Numbered from the stretch's first letter, positions 46,020 to 56,225 are shown. The stretch is DNA of 64,000 nucleotides from Aspidapion aeneum (GCA_963576565.1 OY755044.1:41968735-42032734), one strand, 5' to 3'. The notes: generated by a model not told the origin, from the letters alone. Numbers and translations are program-made.

Positions 46020-46960
46020 TAGTGAGTTAGAACAAGACAATGGCCAAACAATATCTCCATGCCATGAGTATGTATACTTGGGTGTCACATTAGATAGAAC
46101 AGAAACAGACTGTAAAGAACTGGACGCAGAGAGATAAAAAAGAATGTCAAATTTAACATATTGTCAGGATAGAAAAAAATGTCCTATTAACTAAATGGCA
46201 CAAGTTACGTTTATAAGCAAGTGCACATTAACCCTAAACAATCTAAGGAAATGAACTTCTGTATATAGTTTAATTTGTATTAAAACGTGTAATAAACTGT
46301 ATACGGAATGAAAACCATCAGCGATTGACCGGTCATCGATGATGTTTATACAGGAAACAAAACACATCTCGATATCCTATTAATGGCAAACGGTTTTTAA
46401 TAAAAGCATCTTCAAAAGAGTAAGCTGAGAACGTAACGTCCCACAGTTAACAGTGAAGACAAGTACAATAGTCAGAAGTCGAGCGATCTAGAAGATACGC
46501 ATTTTGTTAGCAAGATGTATTTAATGTAAGTGTAATTATAAGTATTGTTAACCTAACTTAAACTGTGTTACGTCACCTTAAAACCCCCTCGTGACAATAT
46601 GGTGAAAAGCACGCTGTGGTATGGAATGGAGACTTCTCGCGTAAGAAAAATACAAAGCAAAAATGGAAAGTGTCGAAATGGATAAAATCACTAAAAGACA
46701 ACTGATATGGTACGGCCATGTACATGTACAACGGATAAACGACGAAAGATCAAAGCAAGTCCTAGAATGGCAACCAATAGGGCACAGAAAAAGAAGGCGT
46801 TCTAAATTGGAATAACAAGTCAATCCAAAGATCAATGAGTCAAAAAAACCTGACGGTCAATCCAAAGTCAATGAGTCAAAAAAACCTGACAGAAGATGAT
46901 TGTCAGGATCGAAGGAGGTGGAGAATAGGCGTCGGACAACATAGAAAAACGTTCTAAACG
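46020..46960 (+). mobile_element. Non-LTR retrotransposon C-terminal relic (RTE-like)
   Basis: Fragments read YVYLGVTLDRTETDCKELD (about 46067), KITKRQLIWYGHVHVQRIND with VLEWQPIGHRKRRR (about 46680-46800) and, in another frame, MSQKNLTEDDCQDRRRWRIG then VGQHRKTF and a stop (about 46871-46957). These are the typical C-terminal motifs of RTE-like LINEs. Stops and frameshifts are frequent, and a short phrase (CAAAGTCAATGAGTCAAAAA) is duplicated at 46828/46864. Confidence 0.75.
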
Positions 46961-47308
46961 GAATTTTATTTTATATTTTTTGTTATTGGATTCAAAATAT
47001 TTTAAAATGAGCAAACTAAGAAATAAGTAAAAAATAAAAAGGTTAAAAAAATAAAATAAAAAATAATTAAACAAACTCCACAAGAAAAATACCAACTTTA
47101 TGTCATATCTCAAAAACTAAAAGTGACAAATAAAACTCAATTTGACATTTGGATTCCTAAGAAAAACAAGATCTGCCCCAGGTGTAAAACAAATTTATAC
47201 AGGACTCCACAGGCTAGGAATGTATTTTAAAGTTTTTAGGATGGTGTATAATTTTGGCTAATAATAAAAAAAACTATAAAAAGAAAATTGTTACCAAAAT
47301 AGAATTTT

Positions 47309-48430
47309 TACCTTCATAACCCGTGCAGCAATGGTTGGAGAAGGTATTCTTTTCGGCAAATATTTTTTAGCTCACACTACTACTATACTATAGTAGTGTG
47401 AGCTATGGTGATCCTAATTTTTTCGAGAAAAAAAAAGTTGCTCCGATTTCAAAATTTTTTATATATCTTTGAGTTTCAGATGATTTTGAAACTTTTTTGT
47501 TGCGCTGTCTGTCTGTCTGTCTGTCTGTAACGACCACCGCGCATAACTCAAAAACCGCTTACCCGATTTTAATGAAATTTGGTACCTAGGTTGGGTCTTG
47601 GGTCGAGATGGTCTCATTTAAAAATGAACAAAATCTACCGAACACAAGCCAAATAAAAGGGTGGGGGTTGATTTCCAAAATAAGAGTTTTTGTGAAAATA
47701 TGGCGTGTGTGATATCAAACGAAAGGCAATTAAGTCTGAAGTTAAACAAAATAAATTTTAGTTTAAAAAAAGGGGTGGGGGTAGATTTCAAAAATTAGAG
47801 TTTAATGAAAATATGGCGTGTGTGATATCAAACGAAAGGTAATTGAGTCTGGAGTGTAAAAAATATATTTTAGTTTAAAAAAAAGGGGGGGGGTAGATTT
47901 AAAAAATTTGAGTTTAAGTCAAAACATGACTTGTGTGGTATCAAACGAAAGGTAATTGAATCTGGAGTAAAATAAAATATATTTAAGTTTTTAGTTATAT
48001 TAGCTCACACGTACTCTATAACTATTGTACCTAGTGTGAGCTCAGGTGCCCATATATTGGCAGAGTATTTTGCAGATAACGCCGAAATTGTGTTATTTGG
48101 GTGCATCTGTGTGATGTTTATGAGATTTTCATGAAAAAGTGTTTGATCCAGTAACGAGCTGATTAGATTTTGGTAAAAATCCAGTAATGCTAATGACAGA
48201 TTTTTGACAGTTTAAAAATTGAAAATAATACTAATTTTTTATCAGAGCCTCAAATAAAAATGCGGTTTTCAAAATATGGTATAACACATTTTTCTCCATA
48301 ATTTGTGTTATAACCAAAAACTTTAGTTTTTGAGATATTTACAAAAAACTATTTTCAAGGCTGATATACCGTTGAGTGTACTAATGGGCTAGGAAGGTAT
48401 CAGATGCGTCGTGGATCCATTTATTATAAA
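47309..48430 (-). mobile_element. Family X element split by a family H insertion
   Basis: Family X runs from its hairpin end (CCTTCATAACCCGTGCAGCA, 47312) to about 47368 and resumes at about 48066 (GCAGATAACGCCGAAATTGT). It continues to its subterminal end GGCTAGGAAGGTATCAGATG (48389). Copy H5 lies between. H therefore transposed after this X copy. Confidence 0.8.
47369..48065 (-). mobile_element. Hairpin-ended element, copy H5
   Basis: A complete copy in inverted orientation: terminal hairpin at 47369-47404, (TGTC)n at 47506-47529, three units of about 120 bp, subterminal hairpin at about 48002-48042, and end GGCAGAGTA. It sits inside family X between TATTTTTT and GCAGATAACG, so the insertion point lies in a T-run and no target duplication is visible. 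Confidence 0.8.
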
Positions 48431-48819
48431 TATAAGATTGATAGGCCGCCTCCCCAAATTCAGACTTTTCACAAACCACCTGTACATCAAAATATAATGT
48501 TCACCTTCTAAGATTCTTTTGAAAATCAAAATTTGCAATTGGGGGGGTCAATTTTTTCTATCTTCCCTAGAAATACCTGAAACTGCCCAAAAAAATCGAA
48601 TTTGGGAAACCCTGTACATACAATTATCTCTGCAAAACAGGAAGCTTTATATTGAACAAAATGTAGTAGAATTTTAAACTATGATAATTTTAGTAGGTAA
48701 TAATAAATTATATAATTAAAATTAATGTGTCAAACATGTATCACAGTTTGATGCCAAAAATAAGATTTTTTTATAGTTATCACCACAAAAAGGGAAGAGT
48801 GTTTCATAAATTCAAAAAT

Positions 48820-49209
48820 ATGTCCAAAACAAGACTGTTGTTTCCTATTATACTAATGGTTTTTACAACAATATCTGTGACAATGTTTTTCCACAAGTCA
48901 GAAAAAAAACCTGAAAATCTTTTAAAAATTCCTAAAATTGCACCCCTAAAAAAAATTAAACTCAAACCTAATATAACATGTGAATACAGAAAGCATTGTT
49001 TTCTCTTAAAACCAATATGTGCCTCAGATGGAAGAACTTTTTCGAATCGATGTGAATTTTTTTGTGAGATAAAAAAGTTAATACATGAAGAAGGAATAAA
49101 GGCAGATCTTAAAATTGTGAAGCTTGGGGCCTGCAATGAGACCACCACTGTTGAGCCAGAGCAAGATGAAAGATTTGTAATTCCACATGAAACTGAAAAG
49201 AGCTTGTAA
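48820..49209 (+). CDS. Secreted or membrane-anchored Kazal protease inhibitor
   Basis: 129 residues from Met at 48820, chosen because a signal sequence follows at once (LLFPIILMVFTTISVTMFF). An in-frame Met at 48727 adds 31 basic residues and would make this a signal anchor. The Kazal domain has Cys54, 60, 67, 78, 82 and 105 (KPICASDGRTFSNRCEFFC). Five residues separate the first two cysteines, against one in the other members, so it is the most diverged copy. The expected P1 is Leu62, predicting chymotrypsin- or elastase-like targets. An acidic tail ends the protein. AATAAA is at 49276-49281. Confidence 0.85.
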   Translation: MSKTRLLFPIILMVFTTISVTMFFHKSEKKPENLLKIPKIAPLKKIKLKPNITCEYRKHCFLLKPICASDGRTFSNRCEFFCEIKKLIHEEGIKADLKIVKLGACNETTTVEPEQDERFVIPHETEKSL

Positions 49210-49275
49210 CATCTTCATTAAACATAGTTTCATAAGTTTTGGATACCAATATTTCACATAACTAAAGTTTACTTT

Positions 49276-49281
49276 AATAAA
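49276..49281 (+). terminator. Poly(A) signal of the 48.8-kb Kazal gene
   Basis: AATAAA 67 bp after the stop codon in the sense strand. Confidence 0.55.
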
Positions 49282-50603
49282 TTTATTGGTAAATAACACA
49301 ACTATAAAATTTTATTATACTCTGTCCAACTATAGATTGTCTTAGTTTTGACAGATGGATTGACACTTAGTGCATATTGAGGTGCATATTTTAAAAAGTA
49401 GCACAACTCCAACACCAACACACTCCCCTCTTTCTCTCTCTTTTCTTCAAGGTAAATTCCTCTGGTTAGCCCCTAGTGGCAGGCATGTAGATAGGGGAAG
49501 GGGGGGGGGTACTGCGTAGGGTTGCCAGATTTCCAATTCAATTCAATTCATTTATTTATATAGGAAATCCTAATACAAGACATCTTTAAAGAAAAAACTC
49601 AAAATACACACTCAACTCATTATAACTAACATACACAAGTAAAACTACTACATCTACAAAAAAGAACAAAGTGGTAAAAGTAAACAAACAATATCAATTA
49701 GATTTATGTCACTATTTAACAGATCACATTAAGTAACATTTTAATTATTTGGAATAATACTGTCTTTATTTAGGCCTTTCATGTTGTGGTTTCTAATGAA
49801 TATCATTCACTCACATATGAATCATCATCAAACTCTTGTAAAATACTCTGGTAATCAACCATGTCTTAACTTATAAACAAAAATTATTGTTAAATAATAT
49901 ATCCAAAAGGAAAAAGTATGGCAAATGGGGCACAGAGGTTAGGTTAACACCAATTTCAACCTCTCAAAACGAGGACCAGGGGCCAAGGTAACCCAGTTGA
50001 AAAATTAGGGTTTTGATGTGTCGATTTGAAATTATTGAGGATACTTTTATTTTGGTCCTCGATTTTTTTAAAACATTATGCTAACAAAAATAACTGTGGA
50101 CATTTTATTTTTGGTCATAATGTTTTTTGGATCATCAGATTTCCAATACTTTAGTTGTGAAAACTGCTATGCTTTTAAATAGCAGTTACTTGGCAAATGC
50201 AGCAACTGCTATTTGAAAAAATTAGTTTTGCCCATCACTAGACAAGTGAAAAACTTAGCAGTTTCCCTCTGTTAACTGTATTCTTATGTCCTCCTCAACC
50301 TCCTCTGAATTTAAAAAGTGTGGCAATTGGGTACTTTGGTGTGGCATATGGAAAAGCATGGAAAACACACCTAAATTGTGGCATCTGGCAATCCTGAGTA
50401 AAATTGTGTCATGAAATAAAATGAAAATTGATTAAAACTTATTCCAGCAGTGCTATTCTTCAAACTAAGGAAAAGGAAGAAATCTTCCTTGAATAAACAG
50501 ATCTGATTGGTCTATGCATGTTATTTTACTCCCTTTTGATAGTAATGGCATCATTTTTGTTGGAATTTATTAGTTTGTTTCCAGGACACCTGTTTCCTGA
50601 ATA
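49282..50603. other. Intergenic DNA with a LINE-like 3' end at 49541
   Basis: CCAATTCAATTCAATTCATT at 49540 followed by TATTTATATAGG looks like a (TTGAA)n-tailed LINE 3' end read on the minus strand, and the DNA to about 49870 may belong to it. No reverse transcriptase motifs are left. The rest is unassigned. Confidence 0.4.
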
Positions 50604-51162
50604 ATAATAACCGAGGGGTGAACAGCTCTCATAATTGGTGTACACATTTCTCACAATCTGTTCACAATCCTTCACAATCTTTACACAATCCCTCCCAATC
50701 ACCCACAATCTGTCACAATCTCTCACAATCCTTCACAATCTTACCACAATCCTTCACAATCCCTCACAATCTTAACACAATCCCTCCCAATCTTTCACAA
50801 TCTTACCACAGTCCCAGTGGAGTAGCATGGGGGGGGGTCCTTCTCCCTCGCTCCCTGAGGGTACTGGCATGGCACCCCATTGGTGGCCGAAGCACCCTAA
50901 GTGTAAGTAGCAGGGCCGGTAACGGTAAATTAATGACATGATTACCTTGTTTTTTTTTTGGTTGCAAGAATTTTTGATTAGGCTGTCGGCCCCCCCGCCC
51001 CTTCAGGCACGTTACGCTGCTGCACAGTCCTCCACAATCCCTCACAATCTTTTACAATCTTACCACAATCCCTTACAATCTTTACACAATCAAGCAAAAG
51101 ATTGTGGATTTTCACAATTGGTGTACACATTTTGGGTTAGCTGTGAACCCCTCGATAATAAC
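50604..51162. mobile_element. hAT-type MITE with internal CACAATCC minisatellite
   Basis: The ends CGAGGGGTGAACAGCT ... AGCTGTGAACCCCTCG (50612-51154) have perfect ATAATAAC target duplications (50604-50611, 51155-51162). The interior is mostly irregular 10-12-bp units such as TCACAATCCCT, followed on the far side by similar units. A second hAT-type element interrupts the array. Its ends match those of 22707-22929, but it has a different interior. Confidence 0.88.
50807..51030. mobile_element. hAT-type MITE nested in the preceding one
   Basis: The ends CAGTGGAGTAGCATG and CACGTTACGCTGCTG (50815-51022, 208 bp) form imperfect inverted repeats. They are flanked by perfect CACAGTCC duplications (50807-50814, 51023-51030). 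The duplicated octamer belongs to the minisatellite of the host MITE, which proves the order of insertion. G-runs in it read as short frames of no meaning. Confidence 0.87.
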
Positions 51163-51879
51163 CATGATCAAAGTGAAAAATGTACTGATCAAAAACACTC
51201 TAATATGTAAACTTTTTACCTCTATAAAAAGGTAATGAATGCATGTCTAGGTATTTAAAAAATTGCACAATGTGTCAAACCATTGACAATATCCAATCAT
51301 TCACTTAAGCCCTGAAGAATCATTTAACTCAGGGAAATAAATCAAAAAACTCTTTATTTGTAAATTTGATGTTGCAGTTTCATGTTGGCACATCTCTATC
51401 ATATTTTATTTTTTGCTAGGAAAGAGCCAGACAAGACTGTTTTCCAATAGTTTATATGTGTATGGATTTTTTTTATTTCTGGGGGACACCTATTTCAGTA
51501 GTTTAGTGGAACACAGGTATTTTAGTTTTTTTTATGGTATTTTTTGTAACTCAAAGTAGTAGTTCATTGTATTTCAAAATAAATTTACAGGAGTCTCCCA
51601 CCCCTAGGGGCATATCTTGACCATATATAAAAAAAATAATACCTTATTTGTTTTTACCTAATAATAATTATCGGCAGTCGCGTCGAGTCACTTAAAAATT
51701 ATTATTTTTTTAAATTCAAAAAACATTAGCAAATAAACAAAACACTCACATAACCTCAAAATATGACGTTTTGCATGGCGTCATCTATCATTTGTGACTT
51801 TAGTCTGACTGTTGTTGACGTTTGTATTGTTGAAATTTCAGTGATGTGGACAAAAATTGCATCTTTTTACAGGTAAAAA

Positions 51880-54800
51880 ATGCATTTCTTAACGCGACAA
51901 GCCGTGCTTAGTTGCTGCGTCCGAAAAAACGGCACTTTCTACGCGGCCGAGCATATTTTTAGCCAAGAAAATGTAAAAAAAACCACAGCAATATTTGCCA
52001 GTCTAAAGCCGATAAGGATGGTCACTAAACAACCAGCCAAGAAAGCAGCTGTGTTAATACCACTTTGCGAGGTCAATGGAAAGGTGGCGCTAATCTACAC
52101 ACTTCGGTAAGTCACGTGATTCCTAAATTTTTTTGTACGAGGGATACTCTTAACTTTCTTTCTGTTTTGCATTTACAAGGTTTGCTTGAAGATTTTACTT
52201 CCCTAAAGGCCGCTTGACATGGTGCATGACAATAAAATTTGCAGGCAAATGTATGAAATTTTGCCCAGGTGCATGCGCAGTACAAATCCAGCTGATTGTT
52301 GCAGGCAATCCATTTTTATCGGTCCGGTGCCATTTTTTTGCATGCAAACTGTACTTGCATGCAAACTGGGGAATTTTTACCTAGATTCTGGGGAATCCAT
52401 GCATGGCCATGCACAATGTCAAATGAAAAGAAGATTTATTGCAGGCAACATTTTGACCGAAATTTTTTGCTTGCAAATATTTGCAGCACATCATGCACCA
52501 TGTCAAGCGGCCTTAAAGGCCGCTTGACATGGTGCATGACAATAAAATTTGCAGGCAAATGCATGAAATTTTGCCCAGGTGCATGCGCAGTACAAATCCA
52601 GCTGATTGTTGCAGGCAATCCATTTTTATCGGTCCGGTGCCATTTTTTTGCATGCAAACTGTACTTGCATGCAAACTGGGGAATTTTTACCTAGATTCTG
52701 GGGAATCAATGCATGGCCATGCACAATGTCAAACGAAAAGGAGATTTTTTGCAGGCAACAATTTGACCGAAATTTTTTGTTTGCAAATATTTGCAGCGCG
52801 TCATGCACCATGTCAAGCGGCCTTAATTATTTTCGACGATTTTTTTTTCAGATAACGCCGAAAATGTGTTATTTGGGTGTATTCTGATAGGGTGACCATA
52901 TGTGTTTAGCGCTAAAGGAGGACGTCAGAGACAAAAAAGCCGGATTTTCGATAAAAAAGCCAGATTTTTAATAAAAAAATCGGACAAAATCGGTCAGATT
53001 GAAAACCCGTTCTAGAAAAATTTGATGACCAAAAACCTGAATTTGCAAAAAAACCAATAGGAAAAAACTTTGACCAAAAGGGGCGCAACTACCCAAGCCA
53101 TTTGCAAAAGAAAACAAAGCAAAAAAATAGAAGGGGGGAGGGGTAAGATGGCTCAACCCACATCACCATGAATAAAAAATACACCACACAAAAAGATTTG
53201 CAGGAAAAAAATGGTGATGCATGTAAAATTTTAAAAAATAATTAGACACTCTTTGTACAGATGTGGGCTTCACAGGCAAAAATTTCGAAAAAATTTATAC
53301 TTGTGGAACAAAATTGCACCCTTGAATAATATTTGTAAAAAATATTTAAACAAGGCGAAAAAAATAATTAAATACTTTTCGTAAAAGTATAGAAAACAAT
53401 TTTTGCAACGTAAAAAAATGCTACAAAAAGGCGAAAATTTTTATAATTAAAAAAAAAATCGCAGAGTAAAAAAAAATGTTGAAATAAAAACTACTAAAAA
53501 ATTTTTACAAAAATCGAAAAATTAGGTAAAATAATTAAATTATTCAAATAATAAATGGTGTTAAAAATTTTCGGGAAAAATGATACCAAATGCAAAAGTT
53601 TTGGTTAGTTTCAGGCGCCCGCGCCGTGCCTGAAATTTTCACGTGACATGATTAGTTTGCTCCTGATAAATTATGCTCATTTGGTTTGGGGGCGCTCAAC
53701 ATCCTAAGCCCCCCGCGAGGTTGCGCCCTTAGATGACCAAGAACAAAAGGTCTTTGATCGCCAAAAAGCCGGACGAAAAAAAAAAGCCGGCCGGATAATT
53801 TCATTTTGCCCAAAAAGCCGGACATGTTCGGCTTTATCCGGACGTATGGTCACCCCAATTTTGACCTATTTTACCAATATCGTCGTGATGTCTGTCTGTG
53901 TGTGAGCATGTGTATTTCTGTCCGTAACACGATAGCTAAACCGCTGAACCGATTTTCATAAAATTTTCAGGTAAAATAGTGTTTGACACTCTAACAAGCA
54001 GTGGCGGATCCAAAGGGGGGGGGGGCAGAGGGGCCCGGGCCCCCTCCCCCTCCTTGACATAAGCTTATAAAAAAATCTCCAATGCATATGCAAATTTTTA
54101 CCAAATATAAATATTTTAAAAAATATCATTTTTTCAAAATTTGACGCAAAATTTATGTGATGTTATTCAAATTTAAGCCTGCGGCACAAAAAAAAATTGT
54201 TGTGTTTTTCCCTCTTTGGCCCCTCCCCCCAGACATCCTGGATCCGCCACTGCTAATGAGCTGATTTGATTTTAGTCAAAATCCAATAATGTTAATGACA
54301 GTTTTTTGACACTTAAAAAAATGCGAACTTTTTAACGGAGCATCGCGAAACGGCCTTTTTAAAAATGTACTTTTTAGCTATGGGAATATTGTGATAAAGA
54401 GACGTAAAAAGAATGTTTTAAAAACGTCTAAAGTGGACATTTTTAATCCGTTTCGTTTTGAACGTTCTAAAACGTACTTTTTAGGTATGGGGACGTTGGG
54501 ACCTAAAAAGTACGTCCCTGGGACGCCCGGTGTTACTAGGGAACAAACATATAGGCTGGGAACAAACCCAAAAATACATAGATATTTTACCTTACCTTTA
54601 ATGAACCTGATTCTCTTTGAATGAATCTCATAGCCTATTGGTAAATTATTTTTTTTGTATCTAGTGCTGTCCACCTTAAAACTCACCGAGGCCAAGTCAG
54701 CTTTCCTGGGGGCATGCAAGATCTAGGTGACAAGGACCTGGAAGAGACCGCCCTTAGAGAAACCCACGAAGAATTGGGAATACCAAATAAAAGAATAGAA

Positions 54801-55163
54801 ATATGGGGAAGAGGATGCGAGCTGGTCACTAAACACGAGACTGCGGTTACCCCTGTAATAGGACACATCAAAGGTGACCTTAAGCTTTCAGACATAAAAG
54901 TGAATCCTGAAGAAGTGGAAGAAGTTTTTACAGTATATTTAGAAGACTTGTGCAATCCACAATTGCTCAGGTATACACAGTTTCGAGGAGGTTATCTATC
55001 AACCTCAATGCCAGTATTTTTAGCAGGCAAATGTAAAATTTGGGGATTAACAGCTGTCATGACAAATAGGTTTTTAAGGTCGTTATTACCGACTAATGCG
55101 TATTCGCATAATATTAGATATATTCCACCAGTTAAAAGCAGTACAAGTTCAAAGAAGTACTAA
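51880..55163 (+). CDS. NUDT8: Nudix hydrolase, NUDT8-like CoA diphosphatase, two exons
   Basis: Exon 1 is 51880..52106 and exon 2 is 54665..55163, together 241 residues. The family hydrolyses coenzyme A and related nucleoside diphosphate derivatives to 4'-phosphopantetheine and 3',5'-ADP with Mg2+. The core starts at about residue 55 (AAVLIPLCEVNGKVALIYTL). HRGQVSFPGG (83-92) is the CoA-diphosphatase signature region. The Nudix box follows, with R107-E108 and E111-E112-L-G114. The usual box Glu eight residues before the Arg is Lys99, beside Asp98. The basic, hydroxyl-rich first 45 residues could target mitochondria. The splice sites CG|GTAAGT and TATCTAG|T join in phase 2/1 within Arg76. The 2.56-kb intron is filled with transposons. 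AATAAA is at 55254-55259. The family is sure; the exact orthologue is probable. Confidence 0.9.
52204..52516 (+). mobile_element. Harbinger-type MITE, first of two tandem copies
   Basis: 307 bp (52207-52513) with inverted ends AGGCCGCTTGACATGGTGCA ... TGCACCATGTCAAGCGGCCT, flanked by TAA (52204-52206 and 52514-52516). A 3-bp TAA duplication is typical of PIF/Harbinger. The body is rich in TTGCAGGCAA and TGCATG motifs. It lies in the Nudix intron, about 100 bp after the donor. Confidence 0.85.
52514..52826 (+). mobile_element. Harbinger-type MITE, second tandem copy
   Basis: Also 307 bp (52517-52823), same orientation, nearly identical to the first copy. It shares the middle TAA and has TAA again at 52824-52826. 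Short frames in both copies only mirror the repeat. Confidence 0.85.
52888..53857. mobile_element. hAT-like element with GGGTGACCATA ends, about 0.97 kb
   Basis: The start TAGGGTGACCATATG and end CGTATGGTCACCCCA are inverted. The flanks ATTCTGA (52881-52887) and ATTTTGA (53858-53864) look like a 7-8-bp target duplication in the X sequence TATTTTGA. The interior repeats short phrases such as AAAAAGCCGGA near both ends. There is no transposase. Confidence 0.7.
53991..54260. mobile_element. hAT-type MITE with CAGTGGCGGATCC ends
   Basis: 254 bp (53999-54252) with CAGTGGCGGATCC and GGATCCGCCACTG ends and G- or C-runs beside them. Flanking octamers CTAACAAG (53991-53998) and CTAATGAG (54253-54260) differ at two positions. 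Other family X copies support CTAACGAG as the ancestral target. Confidence 0.82.
54360..54545. mobile_element. Fragment of the ACGTTTTAAAACGT repeat family
   Basis: AAACGTACTTTTTAGGTATG and ACCTAAAAAGTACGTCCC with the end CGGTGTTACTAGGGA match 59075-59160. It lies 120 bp upstream of Nudix exon 2. Confidence 0.65.
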
Positions 55164-55253
55164 TAAGTAGGGTTTTAATTTGACAAGAGAATTGAAGCAA
55201 AATGAAGCAACTACGAGCTTCATTGGGTTGCTAAATTAAATGTTTTTTTATTT

Positions 55254-55259
55254 AATAAA
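55254..55259 (+). terminator. Poly(A) signal of the Nudix gene
   Basis: AATAAA about 90 bp after the stop codon in the sense strand. Confidence 0.5.
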
Positions 55260-56225
55260 TTTAAAGCTGGTATTAAATTTTTTGAATTTTTTTCATATAT
55301 GACGATTTCAGTCCATCCTGTGTTTTTAGTCTCTTTAAAATACTGGCGGCTCGTGTCCATACAACATGGTAGTGCCAAAATTTTGAGTCAGTCGAAAAAA
55401 AATTCGGGGTGTTGCGCTCAAATGTTTACACACAAGTCAGTAAAAAACATACCTACTACTACTATGTTTGTGGTTTCTAATTCTATTTTTTTAAAGAAAA
55501 TAACCCATGCCCACCCAAATTCTGCCATGAAATGACTCAAAATTTATCAAAAAATTCTGCTTAAATAATTGAAATGTATTTGTAAATTAAAACATCCTCA
55601 TAAACAATGCTATTAATAGGACTAACTGATACAAAATTTCTTCGATTTGTCCTATTTAAACGACGCTAAAATGTCCAACACTGGCCCTATCTCTGTCGCT
55701 CATATAGGCTGCTGATAAAATCGATCTCTATTCAAAGGGGCCAACAGAAAAGTGGCACATACTCATTTGGGCAGCGTGTTCTTCGCTGCTTTGGGTTTTA
55801 GTGGCCCATCCATCGCGTCGCGTCGGAGTGTGATCCATAGAATTGCACAAGGTTCCAAATTTCGTATACTTAATAAACTTAAAAGGAACGCATAAAATAA
55901 AATACCTATAAAGTTGTTTTAAAAATAAAAAAGAAACGTATTTTTGCAGGAAAATGTGGTAGTGCCCTTGGCAGCGTGGCACTACTTCAATGCGGCCATA
56001 GAAAATATAACATCTACTGCGGCTAAATACCAATACCAATTTTTTAAACTAGCTGCGTCAGCATCTTTTTTCTACTAACGGAATAATTATCTGCTTCAAT
56101 TGATTCTCTCCCACTCTCGCGTAAAACGATATTGTGCAGATTCGAGGAAGAGGGAGACATAATTTAGATAACAAGAAAAAAGTTCTTTGTTTGAAACTCG
56201 TAGACAATGATTGTGTAGAAATAAA
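55260..56225. other. Intergenic, no gene recognised
   Basis: Short frames of 60-103 codons on both strands have no domain, signal peptide or splice pattern. The phrase GGTAGTGCC recurs (55369, 55956), the second inside a small hairpin GTAGTGCC ... GGCACTAC. Confidence 0.35.

Larger units (their letters stand above)
52833..54350 (-). mobile_element. Family X relic interrupted by two later elements
   Basis: X pieces lie at 52833-52887 (TTCGACG ... AGATAACGCCGAAAATGTGT), 53858-53990 (TTTTGACC ... TTTTCAGGTAAAATAGTGTT) and 54253-54350 (AATGAGCTGATTTGATTTTA). Together they rebuild the family X order seen at 44280-44775. The hairpin end is missing. The strand is given with the hairpin side as 3'. 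Confidence 0.75.

Noticed and set aside
50618..51210. Array of CACAATCC units as a possible CRISPR array
   Set aside because: Units are 10-12 bp, irregular, without spacers or cas genes, and lie inside a hAT MITE of a eukaryote.
52219..52887. Repeated Cys-rich frames of 73-132 codons in the Nudix intron
   Set aside because: They read the two tandem Harbinger-type MITEs; the near identity of the frames reflects the repeat, not conserved protein.
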